DNA of 64,000 nucleotides from Allodiplogaster sudhausi (GCA_945643635.1 CALZFC010000157.1:87001-151000), one strand, 5' to 3'; counted from the stretch's first letter, positions 43,118-54,774 are shown. The notes: a model not told the origin generated them from the sequence alone. Numbers and translations are program-made.

Positions 43118-43215
43118 TAACTTGAGTAAACACTCAAATATACCTTGCGACTCAACTGTGTTGCCTTTCTGTTACAGAAAAGAACAATTGATGGATCGTT
43201 CGTTCCATTCTGAAA
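43118..43215 (+). repeat. Dispersed repeat R2, copy 1
   Basis: Shares AACTTGAGTAAACACTCAAA, then TATACC, a diverged middle, then GAACAATTGATG with 50742-50850. This copy may continue to about 43620, where no convincing gene was found. Confidence 0.65.
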
Positions 43216-43626
43216 GTCATTCTGTAAGAAAAAAATTTTTTATGTGATAGAGCTTGGGCGCTTATCACCTTCAATAGCTTTAACGGAAGTTTTTTTTCTA
43301 TATCGAGGAGGTCTGCTTTCCTTGAAGCTTTTTTTTTGATAGAATTAGCAAAGTATACGCAGGAATCTTTATGGCTCTCACCATCAATCAATCTGAATAC
43401 TTTCACAGACATGCGAATCTTTGTGTATTCCACGGATACCATTATTCTTGATGATAGTCCGGGGTGATACAGACTTATCGAAATTATGATCTGTATTACA
43501 TATAATGCTTACAATAAGAAGTGTGAAATTCAGAGTCGTTGTGCAACCGATGAGGAAAAATTGTCTGCAAACTATTTCGAGGGTGAGCCGAATTTTTTTC
43601 GGTTCATTCAAATTTAATAGCGTATT

Positions 43627-44239
43627 ATGTGGGGTGGTGGAGGAATCAGCGTCCTGCTAAGTCGACCGCTTGTGGCATCAGTAAATGTTCCGAATGACGT
43701 GGACTACTTTTGATTATTTTGAAGAGTAGACTCTAATATGTTGCTTTGCACTCTAATATTATTTTTATTTATTTGTTGAATGAATAAAACATATTTAAAA
43801 CATTCAAAAAAAATTGAAAAAAATATTAAAGCATGTGAAATATTTTAAAAACGTTTAAAAATAATTTTCCTTTGCAGACGTTTTGATTACATTTATTCAG
43901 GCTGCGAGCAAATCCGATGACGTCATCCTAGTCAGCATCGTCTTTGCCCTCCTTGAGAACACGCTGTATCTTTGTGGAAGAGCGAGCCATGGCGGTAGTA
44001 GAGCCAATCAATTGCATTCCAGCAAAAGCATATATATTTATCTTTTTTTTATTTGACACATTTATTTGCTTAGAAACACATTTGTATTAATAAAAATCAT
44101 ATACTAAACCTTTAAAGTTTTCACGGATGCTCTCGATCGTTGGCAGTTTTGGTGGAATTCTCCTCGCGCTCGGTGTTTGCTTTGTCTTGGAAGTTATCGC
44201 GCTGCTCGCTGTTGCAGTCATTGTTCTCAGATATAATTG
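43627..44239 (+). CDS. Possible small membrane-protein gene
   Basis: ATG at 43627 opens MWGGGGISVLLSRPLVAS up to a GTAAAT donor (43680). A phase-0 exon from 43901 continues with SDDVILVSIVFALLENTLYL. A third open segment, 44115-44239, reads as one strong membrane helix (IVGSFGGILLALGVCFVLEV, ending VLRYN and TGA) in one frame, but the available donor (GGCG/GTAGTA) selects a different frame. So either the third exon belongs to another model or the junction is wrong. No family recognised. Confidence 0.3.
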
Positions 44240-44285
44240 ATAAAAGCAGATAGGAACTTATCATTTAGTTTGGTAATAAAATACA

Positions 44286-44337
44286 TATGACATGATTTGC
44301 GAGAGAATCAAAATGAATCAAAGCTGCCGCGGACATA
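44286..44337 (+). mobile_element. Terminal fragment of fold-back family 2
   Basis: ACATATGACATGATTTGCGAG followed by AGAATCAAAAT matches the end of the element at 30768, with the remainder missing and a second CATATG at 44333. Confidence 0.7.
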
Positions 44338-44906
44338 TGTAGGGGCTAAAATCGACCAGCTTGAAGTGTCTTTTTCTGATATAAGGAATCGATTGGGCCT
44401 CCTGGTCTAGGAGTCGGAAAGTGCCTTTTTCAATCGCTCTAAAGGCTTGAATTATAATGCTTACCGCGCTGCTTGGAGGTCACTGCGTCGCACTTTGTTG
44501 AGACATTGCCACGAAAATAAATTTTGTAAGGTGATGTCAACAATCTGCTTGCACGATGAGGGTATCAGATAGAATTATATACTGAGAGAGCGAAAGAGAC
44601 ATGGAGAAGAACGAGGCAGCGAAAGTGTGTGAGAAATGGACACACATGAGGTGAGAAGACAATGAGAACACGGATGAGAACGTTGATAAACTTAAGACAG
44701 AAGATAGGTAGGGCACTGATTGACAGATATCATTAAGAAGCTCAGAAGATGTGTGAGAGAGAGGAAATTCGGACATATTCTGCAATTTTCATGAGTAAAA
44801 GTCGATGCAAGGCAGAGATAATATCTAACTAAAGCTAGTATGTAACAAATTTCTTCAGTAAGCTTATAACATTCCAAAAGAGGCCAACGTCTGTCCCCGG
44901 TCATGG

Positions 44907-44924
44907 GAATATTCCAGAAGGTTC
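44907..44924. promoter_or_regulatory. Heat-shock-element-like cluster (4 units)
   Basis: GAATATTCCAGAAGGTTC reads as four perfect alternating units GAAnnTTCnnGAAnnTTC, the HSF-binding pattern. It is about 1 kb upstream of the plus-strand gene at 45907. The surrounding sequence (GGCCAACGTCTGTCCC) is inverted relative to the repeats at 45500-45770. Confidence 0.55.
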
Positions 44925-45499
44925 CAGACGGGACCAAGTTAAAATATTTATATAATTAGCAATTTGTAATCAACCGTTCAATCTAAATTCTGGCTAAATG
45001 ATTGTGACAATTGCCGAACCATCGAAAAGCTGTTCCGCCGTAGTGCAAATGATCCCGCAATTGATGGGACACAAGTATATTATATTTATTTCCGTCAATT
45101 GCACTTTATTTGATATACAGCGCACTGAGGATTGCCAACGCGAAAGGAGACTTGAACGTTTTGGAATAATCAGTGATGTGTGTGTTCATGTTCAGACGAG
45201 AGAAACGGACGTTTGAGTGAAGACGAAGAACAGAGAATCGAACACGGAGGAAATGCAAATTGCTCCTCCGCTGTCTGGCTGGGTCCTCGGCAATTCCAAA
45301 CTTGACTGTAGCCTGGTTCTCACAGTGCAACACATGGCCATCCAAATGTATTCATTGCCAGTTTACGGACATACTAATCGCCTTTTAATTCAGGAACTAC
45401 GAACATTGGAATGGGAGAAATGAAACGCGAACGGAAAAAGGCTGATTTCTCATCTCATTCGACGTTTACTTTTTCCCCATCTACCCATTCCAGTTTCAA

Positions 45500-45770
45500 T
45501 TTACCTGAATTGGTCTCTTCTGGAACCTCCTTGAATATTCCAAGGACCGGGGCAGACGTTGGCCCCTTCCTGAATGTCCAAGAAAATTCACGTCCCCGAA
45601 GATAACCCGGTACCTTCCAGAATCTTCTAAAGGGTTCCAAGGACTTAGCGGAGACGTTGGTCCTTTCCGTAATGTTCTGGAAAATTCCATGTCCTGGGGC
45701 AGAACTTGTTCCTTTCTGGAACCTTCTAGAATATTCCAAGGACCAGGGCAGACGTTGGCCTTTTGTAAGT
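45500..45770. repeat. Imperfect tandem repeats carrying heat-shock-like elements
   Basis: Three or four units of about 65 bases contain GGGCAGACGTTGGCC and TTCTGGAA/TTCCAGAA blocks. They lie immediately 5' of the exon at 45907. Confidence 0.75.
45714..45736. promoter_or_regulatory. Perfect heat-shock element, 5 contiguous units
   Basis: From 45714, TTCTGGAACCTTCTAGAATA followed by TTC is five uninterrupted nTTCnnGAAn units. Known HSF trimers bind three or more units, so this is a strong candidate site, about 170 bases upstream of the exon at 45907. Confidence 0.65.
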
Positions 45771-45906
45771 TTCTATGAATGTCAGGAAAGGCGCTCATCT
45801 TAATCTGATAACAGATAAAGAATTGAACATTATGAAAAGTGCCGACTTTTTCCCAAGAGCCAGGTATCTTTTCAGAACCGAGTATTTAACCATGAATGTA
45901 TTTTAG

Positions 45907-46762
45907 CTCTCATTAGAGTACCTGAAAAAGGAGAGTCTCGAAGCGAACAAGGTTGACATTGTTCACCAAATGATCTACAAACGCAACGACCCTCGTGTCC
46001 TCCAGCGGCCCTACAAAACTCTTCTGAATGTACTAGGGAGCACGATTGCTGTGCCCGACAGTTTCACAGCGCGCGCCTGCTGCATGCGAAATCCATTCCG
46101 TCCGGCCGCCTCCCGCGCTCCAACCTATCCAGAACATCTTGCGATTGGAGCTGGTCGACACGACGTGGCGATTAGGGAAGAGCTATACAAAAATGTCCCC
46201 TACATCTGGACAACAGACGGGGTCTGCCCGAACGGAATGAAGGATGCGATTGTCACGGTTAAGGTGCACAAATTTGCTGCCAATCTATTTGTGAGTTTTA
46301 GACAGACACATCATCATGGATTAAGGAACTTTCTGTAACAATACTGATCTCACTCCTGTCCTGTGTTTGCTAACATTTGGATATAACGGTTATGGATCTT
46401 AGGCGTTCCCGGTCGCCTGCCGCGTGTCTGCCGCCTTCGTTGGCAGTCCGACTCCGTTGTCTGGCGAGGATCCGAACGACATTCAAGTGAAGCGAAGTCG
46501 CATCCAGTGGATAATCGACGGCAAGCCCGCTGGCAACATCCCGGACGACCTTTGGAATGAGAATTCACCATCTTCTGAGAGCCTTGACATCCTCCAAAAC
46601 GCAGTCATCCTAGTCTATAAAGATGGCCTAAAAGTCTACAATCGTTCGCGTTTCCGCTGCTGCATGGACCTGACGCAGGCAGAGGCTGTTGAGATTTTCA
46701 TTCCTCCAGGCAGTTCTTCGCATATCAATTCTCTCTTTGGCAATCATATGTATCCCGGCTAA
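45907..46762 (+). CDS. Unrecognised protein, last two exons
   Basis: Exons 45907-46290 and 46403-46762 are phase 0 and encode 247 aa to the TAA at 46760. The sequence is clearly protein-like: VLQRPYKTLLNVLGSTIAVP, then a CC pair (ARACCMRNPFRP), PYIWTTDGVCPNGMKDAIV, KRSRIQWIIDGKPAGNIPDD, YNRSRFRCCMDLTQAEAVEI. Two CC pairs and single cysteines could form disulphides. Donor GTGAGT and acceptor ATCTTAG are normal. The 5' exons were not identified; an open frame at 45217-45423 is not clearly linked. I do not recognise the family. The heat-shock-like cluster just upstream may regulate it. Confidence 0.6.
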
Positions 46763-48429
46763 TAAGAAACTTAAAAGAGCTATATCCGGGGAGTAACATA
46801 TATAAATTTGGTTTGCTCTCCATGAGTAATTTTTGTTTTGGTCGAAAGCATCAACCTTCCTCCTCTTTCACGTTCTCTGTCGAACCCACTATTCCATGAG
46901 CGCGAGCGTCCAAATAGCACACTTTTTACTACTGTTGAAAGATTCCCGTAAGGTGCGTTCATATCATAAGAAATTCCTCACCCTCCCCACGTTCTTTTTA
47001 CCCCCCTTTTCCCTGCATTTCTCCACGAATTTTCACTCCTAAATCCCAACCTTTATTACCTATTATCCCAGCACCCAATACTCAAGCGCTTCTTCATACA
47101 TTTAACTATCCCTTACGTAGTCTTACAAATATCTCATTCTTTTGTCTTCCTATTGAAAATCCGAATGGAACAGGAATGTAAAGTCTTCATCCTTATTCCT
47201 ATAATAAACCTGATCGAAACTGTTGAAGCCTCTTCAGGCAACGGCGGAAGCAACGAGATTTGCTTCCAATTGCAATTTCCATGTTTCTATTGGAGAGGGG
47301 GGGGTTGTTCTATTAGAGGGAGAGGTATTATTTTTCATAGAGAAAATACGGTATATATATTCTATTCTGTCGCAGGCAATAAATCTAGCAAAATTTATAT
47401 TTCCCTCATTTCCGAGAGGAAATTTATGCGTGCTTCGCAGTCGAATCACTTCTCCATGTAAAATAGCATAGATTATCCATTTTGCGTAGTGCTTATGGTT
47501 AGATAATTGATTAATGTATGTATTTAAGTATATTATTTTTGACTAATTGTAAGTAGCGTTACAGTCCTAGACTAAAAATTTACTTTAATAATTCAGCTAA
47601 TTAGGCATTTTGATTATTCTGTCAGCAAGCATTTAGCAAAGTTTGTTGCATCGAGTCCATTTCAAAGCAGGAAATGTTTGCATGGTTTTTCGCATTAGAA
47701 TCACTGTTTATGTATATTTTGCCTATCCAATCATTGATTATCCATTTCGCTGGTTCGACGACACAACGACGTGGTCGTCGCTATGCGAGTCAACTCTTCG
47801 TACATACATATTGCGCACTTTGGCCTCAACTGTCAAGTGTCTAACATCGTTGCACATCTTTTCCAATAAACCATTAATATGTATATTTTAAAGCCTCTAT
47901 TGACTACTTAAATTTGGATTTGTGTCAAACGCCGTTACGAAAACATTTCTGAAAGTTGGCTGCATCTGATGCTTACTTTATTGTTTAATCTTCTCTTTTT
48001 TGATACCCTATCGTTTTTGATATACATTTTTTTTTGTTTCACTTTTGCGTGCCATTTTGTCGAATATTTAATTTACTTTTACAATTTTTAGTTTAGATTT
48101 TCGTACGGTTTTATCGCATAACTGTTGTGGTTTCATCACCTTCGATACATGGCTGCTACAAGTTTTGTTGATTTGAGCTGTTTGCCAGAGAGCTGATAGT
48201 GGGTAAGAATTTGCCATGGGAGAAAACTAAGCTTTTCGAGCTCTTTCATATACATTTTCGTAAATGACATTTCGGCTCTTGCCCACCCGCAACACTCATT
48301 CAAGAGCGAATTCCTCTTTTTCTCATCAGAGGACAACGTGCTTATCCGTCATATGTTGGGATTTGACGCTTTCTGAAGACGAAAAGCTGGTAGTTTCTTT
48401 ATTCTTGTCATGTGGAAGAAAGTGGACGT

Positions 48430-49021
48430 TCAGGGGTTGTACTCGATGGGGAGGTTCTTGCGGCGGATCATGCCGTCGCCTTGGAACCACTCGCGACGGA
48501 ACTGCTTGGCGGCGCCGTCCGGGGTGTTGGTCCACTCGATGGTGATGCGGTCGTTGTTGGTGTCCTCCTGAGGTAATAATTTTAAATTACATTAAAATTT
48601 TTAATTTTGGAAATATATTTAACTTTTTCCGACTAAAACAAACCTGGCCGTAGGCGAAGGCATCGCAGGAGACAGCAACGAGGACGGGCTCCTTGGGGTC
48701 GAGGACGCCGCTGGCCGGGTCGACACCGAGACGCTTCATGTTCGTGGTCTTGAAGGCCCAGCCGATGCGACGCGCAGAAGTGTTGACCACCTGAAATTGG
48801 AAACAATAAAATAAAATTTCAGTGATAATAGAGAAGGTTGGTGGCTGAAGGGGAATATGGAGAGATCAAATTGTAAAGATGGAGAAGCTTCAGGAAAATA
48901 AAAGAAGCACAACAATTTGGACCTTGATGTGGTAGGTGTGCTTGTCGTCGTACGGCGCGTTGAAGACGACCTTGGCGTTGGGCTGAGTGACGATGTCGCC
49001 AGGAGGAACGGACTGAGCCAT
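48430..49021 (-). CDS. msp: Major sperm protein (MSP), copy 1
   Basis: Exons 49021-48923, 48790-48644 and 48567-48430 encode 127 aa, exactly the standard MSP length. It starts [20 protein letters not shown], includes the MSP-fold core [20 protein letters not shown] and [18 protein letters not shown], and ends [26 protein letters not shown] polymerises without nucleotide into filaments that drive amoeboid crawling of nematode sperm, and released MSP signals to oocytes and the gonad sheath. Copy 1 has Ile where copy 2 has Val in the GDGM(I/V)RRK segment. Both introns are GT-AG. A TATA box lies at 49097-49107. Many C. elegans MSP genes lack introns; here there are two, at identical positions in both copies. 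Confidence 0.97.
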
Positions 49022-49096
49022 GGCTTGGAGGAGAAGTGAAGAGGAGAAGAGAGCAGAGAAGCACAGTCGACGACTGATAGAAATGACTCTGAAACT

Positions 49097-49107
49097 GGCC
49101 TTTTATA
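49097..49107 (-). promoter_or_regulatory. TATA box of MSP copy 1
   Basis: TATAAAAGGCC on the minus strand, about 76 bases upstream of the start codon, mirrored by the same motif before copy 2. Confidence 0.7.
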
Positions 49108-49438
49108 CGTATTTCTCAGTCTGAAATTTTGCATTTCCGCTGAAGTGCAACGAAATAATTATATAGTAAAATTCTTGGTTGTTTCCCAAGAACACGGTTC
49201 AAAGATCAAAGTTTAAAAATTCAAAGGTAAAATTATGCGAAACTTGTTCTCATGTCCTTGCCAATTTAATAAATAGCCCATTGTACTTTGTATGGACAAA
49301 AACAATATTTCGTATAATTTTCAATAAAAGGATTTTAACTTTGATCTTTATTCGGTGTTCTTAAGAAATAACCAAGAATTTGGCTAATTTGTCAGCTGCA
49401 CTTGAGTGGAAATGTAAAATTTCAGACTGAGAAATTCG

Positions 49439-49449
49439 TATAAAAGGCC
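49439..49449 (+). promoter_or_regulatory. TATA box of MSP copy 2
   Basis: TATAAAAGGCC about 76 bases upstream of the ATG at 49525; the surrounding 80 bases match the copy 1 promoter in inverted orientation. Confidence 0.7.
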
Positions 49450-49524
49450 AGTTTCAGAGCCATTTCCATCAGTCGTCGACTGTGCTTCTCTGCTCTCCTC
49501 TGCTCTTCACTTCTCCTGCAAGCC

Positions 49525-50105
49525 ATGGCTCAGTCCGTCCCTCCTGGCGACATCGTCACTCAGCCCAACGCCAAGGTCGTCTTCAACGCTCCCTACGACG
49601 ACAAGCACACCTACCACATCAAGGTTTGCTTTCTTGAGAGTCTTCGTCTCTCTTATATTTATATCCATTTTCTTTATCCACATTATTGCCTCGCCATCAC
49701 AATCTTTTCTCTTTATTTGGAGCAATAATTATTAAATTCTAATTTCAGGTGGTCAACACCTCTGCGCGCCGCATCGGTTGGGCCTTCAAGACCACGAACA
49801 TGAAGCGTCTCGGTGTCGACCCGGCCAGCGGCGTCCTCGACCCCAAGGAGCCCGTCCTCGTTGCTGTTTCCTGCGACGCCTTCGCATACGGCCAGGTATG
49901 TTTTTTGTATGAAAACGGTAAAATATTATTTTTAAAAAAAAGTACACATAATTTTAATGTTTTGCAGGAGGACACAAACAACGACCGCATCACCATTGAG
50001 TGGACCAACACCCCGGACGGCGCCGCCAAGCAGTTCCGTCGCGAGTGGTTCCAGGGCGACGGCATGGTCCGCCGCAAGAACCTCCCCATCGAGTACAACC
50101 CCTGA
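49525..50105 (+). CDS. msp: Major sperm protein (MSP), copy 2
   Basis: Exons 49525-49623, 49749-49895 and 49968-50105 encode a 127-aa MSP (33 + 49 + 45 residues) with the full immunoglobulin-like MSP fold. Key segments are [40 protein letters not shown] and [20 protein letters not shown]. It differs from copy 1 by at least one conservative change (GDGMV). Intron positions match those of copy 1 exactly while intron sequences have drifted, so the coding sequences are either under strong selection or kept alike by gene conversion. Expected in maturing spermatocytes. Transcription runs away from copy 1. Confidence 0.97.
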
Positions 50106-50609
50106 GCGGCCACTTTCTTCCACATAACAAGAATAAAGAAACTACCAGCTTTTCGTCTTCAGAAAACGCCAAATCCAAACTTATGAATGTTAAGCATGTT
50201 GTTTTCTGATGAGAAGAAGAGGAATTCACACTTGAATGAGTGTTGCAAGTGGGCAACAAACGAAAAGTCATTTACGAAAATGTTTGCATATGAAAGAGCA
50301 CTAAAGTTTAACTTATAAGAATTTTCAAGTCAGTTCTAATGCTGCCTTCTGTTCAATCGCTTCGAAGTCGCCAAAATTGCTGTCGATGGTAACAGCAAAT
50401 CAAAAATGATGCCTGGATAGCTTATTTATTTTTGTGCTTATTTCTTTATTATATTTAATACCCGAATATTTCGTAACGATGCCACTTGCTCCGGGTAGGG
50501 CTTGCGTGCTGTTCTTCTGCACTATCCAGAACCCTCGTTCAACCATTTCGTATTCATCAGCGTGGAGAAAAGGTGGAGGCGAGCATTATAAGAGGAATCA
50601 GGGGTTTAG

Positions 50610-50725
50610 CAGAGAGAGAGAGAGAAAGGGAGCGAGAGAGAGAGAGAAAGAAAGAGAGCGAAAGAGAGCGAGAGAGAGAGAGGGGGGAGAGAGAGCGAAT
50701 GAGAGAGAGAGAGAGAGTGAGCGAA
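50610..50725. repeat. GA-rich tract
   Basis: GAGAGAGAGAAAGGGAGCGAG repeats. The region 50300-52140 otherwise holds only GA/CT tracts and the R2 repeat; no gene was seen. Confidence 0.85.
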
Positions 50726-50741
50726 AAGGAGTGTGCAAGTT

Positions 50742-50850
50742 TACTGAGTAACTTGAGTAAACACTCAAATATACCTCTCGACTCACCAGCGACGCCTTTC
50801 CGTGTGAGAGAAAGAGCAATTGATGAATCTTACCATTCTGACTTCCTTAC
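50742..50850 (+). repeat. Dispersed repeat R2, copy 2
   Basis: AACTTGAGTAAACACTCAAA, then TATACCTCTCGACTC and AGCAATTGATGAATC, related to 43118-43215. Confidence 0.65.
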
Positions 50851-51264
50851 CGGCACTTGTGACAACTCCATCACACTTTTTTTTTCTTCAATTTAATAAT
50901 TAAATTAAGTTTATTTATAAACTTATTTGTTTTATTTGAATGTATTTTTATTATTATTTTATTTTTATTAATTAAGCATACCTAAAATGCAGCTTTTCAC
51001 CATAAAACAAGTGCAAGAGAAGGGAGAAAGCGTCATATTTTCGAAATCTATTTTATACTTAGCACTTTTATAACCGAACCATATTAAGAACGTCCAGCCA
51101 AGTGCTTTTTTTGCATAAAATGCATGCACATTAGATGCCTTTTTGTTTGTTCTTTACCGTATTTTGCTTAATGAAGGAAGAGATCAAGAAGGGATCAAGA
51201 AAGGATCAACGCGCTGTGCAATCTTGGGATGGTCACTTCAGGGAACGAGATGAAGGTGGAGAGG

Positions 51265-51690
51265 AGATAGGTAGAGAGAGAAAGAGAGAGACAGAGAGAG
51301 AGAGAGAGCGAGAGAGAGAGAGTGTGAGAGAGAGAGAAATGAGAGAGAGGGAGTGAGAATGTGAGAGAAAAGGGTGAGAAAGCAAGAGAAAACGAGAAGG
51401 AGAAGCTGAATGCGGATTGTGATAAGCGAAAAAAGGAATGCCGTGCCTTTTTGTGCGACGATCCTGATGGAGGAAAATAGAGCAAGAGCAAAAGATGTTC
51501 ACGTGACTAGAGAGATAGAGCAAAAGTAAGAGTGAGATGGAGAAATAGAGAGAGTCAGAGAAAGAGAGTCAAAGAGAGAGGAAAGAAAGCAAGAGAGAGC
51601 AGAGCGAGGGGAAGAGAGAAAGAGAGAAAATATAGAGATAAATAGACAGAGACTACTAATAACAACAATTCTGACGCGCCATCTGTACTT

Positions 51691-51725
<35 letters not shown>

Positions 51726-51770
51726 ACTCTCTCTCTCTCTCTCTGTCTGTCTCTCTCCCTCTCGCTTGAC
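51265..51770. repeat. GA-rich tract followed by CT-rich tract
   Basis: GA repeats at 51265-51650 switch strand polarity to CT repeats at 51690-51770, giving a potential GA/CT fold-back. Confidence 0.85.
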
Positions 51771-52153
51771 TAGTCAGCTCCCCTCTCACAACACGTCATT
51801 CTCCTTGTGGCATAAAAAAACCACAATTCCCTGTCACATTTAATGGGACTCATTATCAGTGCGGATATCATTCGCAGGGCATAAAAGGATTGCAGAAAGT
51901 CGCCAGCACACCCTCGTTTGGTGGCGCCAGAATTACCCCATTTTGTTTTTGAAGCGCTTCTGACGTCATTCTTTTCCTACCCTGCACTGTTCTAGAAGAC
52001 CTTCTGGTAACCCTTTTTTCACTCACAATAGATTCGTTTATATGTATGAAGATGCGTTTTCAGCCGGTAGAGAAAGTTGGCTTGAATGAGTTAGAATATT
52101 CTACATTTGAATATTGCACTTATTTTTTTCGAATATTCTATTTCAGGAAGAAT

Positions 52154-52897
52154 ATGCCACTTTCGTTCATCGTGTTTCCGCTCGTGGCGCTTCTGCTCCT
52201 TTCCATCTGTCACGGCCGCTCCACTCGCGGCAGCGGCAGCGGTGGCGATGACGAAATAGACTGCTTCGTCTACGGTGTCGGCCGCCCGACAACTATTGAC
52301 GACTGTGATGATGGCTGCCAATACGTCTACACGCAGACGGGTTACATCATTTATTTATTTTTTTAAGGATGGCATATTCGAAAATTTCGTGACTAAATTC
52401 GCGTAATCGTTCGAAAATAAATTTAATTGATAGTGTCAATTCGGAAAGTAAGCGTTTGTTATTGATTTTATGACGATTCATTAAAAAAAACTTTTGCGCA
52501 GGTGACACCAAGACTCGTGTGTCGGGCGGCTGTGCCAAGCACAAAGGAGGCGGTGGCGGGTGTCACGAGCAACCTCAGGGTGAGAAATACATGCATAGAT
52601 AATTTACTGTCGTTACTTCTATTCATATTATATAAATTATAATAATTTAGTTACATATATTTGTTTACTTATACATATATTCGATTTTAAAAATCTTTAA
52701 TGTTGTTCACATTTTATGACTCGCGCTTACCTGCAATCCAATTTTACGAGAAGAAAAGATAAGTAAATTATTTTAAATTTCCCGTTAGAGAATAATTTTC
52801 TTCTTCTCATTGTCCAGGCACATTCACATGCACCTGCTCCAGCAATCGCTGCAATCTCGTCGGCTACAGTATGCCGGCTTCAAGAAGGCACAAATGA
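52154..52897 (+). CDS. Small secreted cysteine-rich protein, Ly6/three-finger-like
   Basis: Exons 52154-52340, 52502-52579 and 52818-52897 join in phase to 114 aa. MPLSFIVFPLVALLLLSICH is a clear signal peptide. After a Gly/Ser linker come ten cysteines: DCFVYGVG, IDDCDDGCQYVY, SGGCAKHKGGGGGC, then a terminal TCTCSSNRCN. The C-x-C-x4-CN ending and cysteine spacing resemble Ly6/uPAR (three-finger) domains. No C-terminal hydrophobic GPI signal follows, so it is probably secreted. TTTCAG at 52141-52146, eight bases before the ATG, could be a trans-splice acceptor. The Ly6 assignment is inference from cysteine spacing; the molecular role is unknown. Confidence 0.7.
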
Positions 52898-53190
52898 ATA
52901 AATCAATACAGTATGCTGGTATACTTTGGCATAAAAGAATTCGATATAATCTTCTGCGCAAAAGCGCTGGACAAGGATTGCACAAGAAGAAGACAGACGA
53001 ACCAAGGACGCATCAAAGATCACTCTCAAGGAAGTTCTTCGGGAACATATATTTTGCACGAGTCAAAGATCATGTTCAAGAAGTTTCTAATTGTAAGGGG
53101 ACATATATTCTGCACGAACCAAAAATCATGCTCAAGATTTTTCTTTGTTGACAATATGTTGCACAAAAAAGTAACAGACATAAAATTCAG
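52860..53190 (+). other. Sequence downstream of the Ly6-like gene with short internal repeats
   Basis: ACAGTATGC(C/T)GG at 52867 and 52907, and AACATATATTTTGCACGA / GACATATATTCTGCACGA at 53045 and 53100, are repeated. The open frames here are not convincingly coding. Confidence 0.4.
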
Positions 53191-53659
53191 ACGGTAACGC
53201 GGATCCGTTATGTCGCCAAGCAGAAGTTAGAATTGCTGAATTTCTTCCCTTCTTCCTTCATAGTACTAGCGTTCGCTTTCTTTTATAATTTGTTGTCATA
53301 GAAAAAAAACCTATGCTGGCTAGGTTTTTTTGTGTTTTTTTTCGTCAGTAATTTGCTGTTCAGCATTTCATTTGATTCGAGGGGAATTCATAGTAGTTCT
53401 ATCCATAAATAGCTCTTTTACATTGTAGATAGAGTGAGAGATAGAGATTGAAAATAATTTAACATTAATCAAAAACAGTTAACAGATGGAACCTGTAACA
53501 TATCTATCTGGGAACAACAAAAACGCATTTCAAATAGAAACAACGCAAGATTGTAGAAGATAACCAGGAGAACAGACAACAAGGGAGATCAGAATATGTC
53601 AACAGAAATAGGAGTGAAAACAACAAGAGAAATTCAGTGCGATTGAGTCGAAGTAAGAG

Positions 53660-54110
53660 AACGTAAGAGGAAGAGATACAAATAGAGAAAAAGAGAGGAA
53701 GAGAAAGAGAGATAGAGTCGAAGAGAAAGAGAGAGAGAGAGAGGGAGAGAGAGAGAGAGAGAGAGAGAAAGGGGATTTTCTACTCTTCCTCCTTCATCTC
53801 AAGGCTTCCACCGGTCTTTTCGATGACGTCGTAGATATTCATCGCTTGGCCTGGAATGAAAGAGAGAGAGAGAGAGAGTGAGAGAGAGAGAGCAAGCGAG
53901 CGAGACAGAGAAAGCGAGAGAGGAAGGGAGAGAGGGACAGAGAGAAAGGTAAGAGAGAGAGGGAGAGAGAGAAAGGGAGAGAGAGAGGGAGAGAGAGAGG
54001 GAGAGGGAGAAACCGAGAGCGGAAGGGAGAGAGAGCATGATAGAGAAAGAGAGAGAGGGAGAGAGAGGGGGAGAGAGGGAGAGTGAGAGAGAGAGAGAGG
54101 GAGAGAGAAA
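53660..54110. repeat. GA-rich tracts flanking the last exon of POLG
   Basis: GAGAGAGAGAGGG repeats before and after exon 53850-53780. The part from 53858 runs, on the sense strand, as CT up to the TTCCAG acceptor. Confidence 0.9.
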
Positions 54111-54712
54111 TTTGGATAACACGGTATTTACTTATCAATTGTTGAATAAATAACTTTATTTTAATCTAATACGAATTTAACAATAAAACTCACCGTGTGG
54201 CACTGTGGCCCCGTCTGGATTGTGCACGACCGTGTTGACTTCCTTCCTCAGCACAGAATCCACGTCGACGCTGCTGAAGAAGGCGATGCTCTGCAAAAGG
54301 AATACTTTCAATTTATACTATATCTTAAATAAATTATGAATAAATATCCATATTTCATTTAGGGTATTCGAAATCCTTTTTTTCTAAAGAAATGTCTAAT
54401 TTGATATCGTCTAACTAATACGATTTACCAAATCCATGACGAAAAAAGTCATGACGCGATTTTTCTTTTATTTTTTTTTTCGAAATAGTTATGAATTAAA
54501 AGAATTATTTTATACTTTTCTTTCAATTTCGCGCAAAATAAAACGGGGACAGAAGAAGAAGAAAAAAAATTGACCGCGGGGAGTTTCCGCAATCCGAGCC
54601 GCTCAGAGATGGCCGCTCGGACGTACATGTTAGCCAAGTGGAGCGCGAGTGCGAACCGCGACGCGTCACGCGACGCGACCACGTAGCGAACCTCAGGGGG
54701 AAATATGGTAGA

Positions 54713-54774
<62 letters not shown>

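Larger units (their letters stand above)
48250..50290. repeat. 2-kb inverted duplication containing the two MSP genes
   Basis: The halves mirror each other, from flanking CGTAAATGACATTT-type sequence at 48254 / 50280 through coding exons to promoters near 49100 / 49440. Exons are nearly identical and introns have diverged. The unpaired centre is about 49180-49370. Confidence 0.85.

Noticed and set aside
46763..48250. Open frames of 60-102 codons between the unknown gene and the MSP pair
   Set aside because: AT-rich intergenic DNA; no signal peptide, motif or splice support. I see nothing gene-like here.
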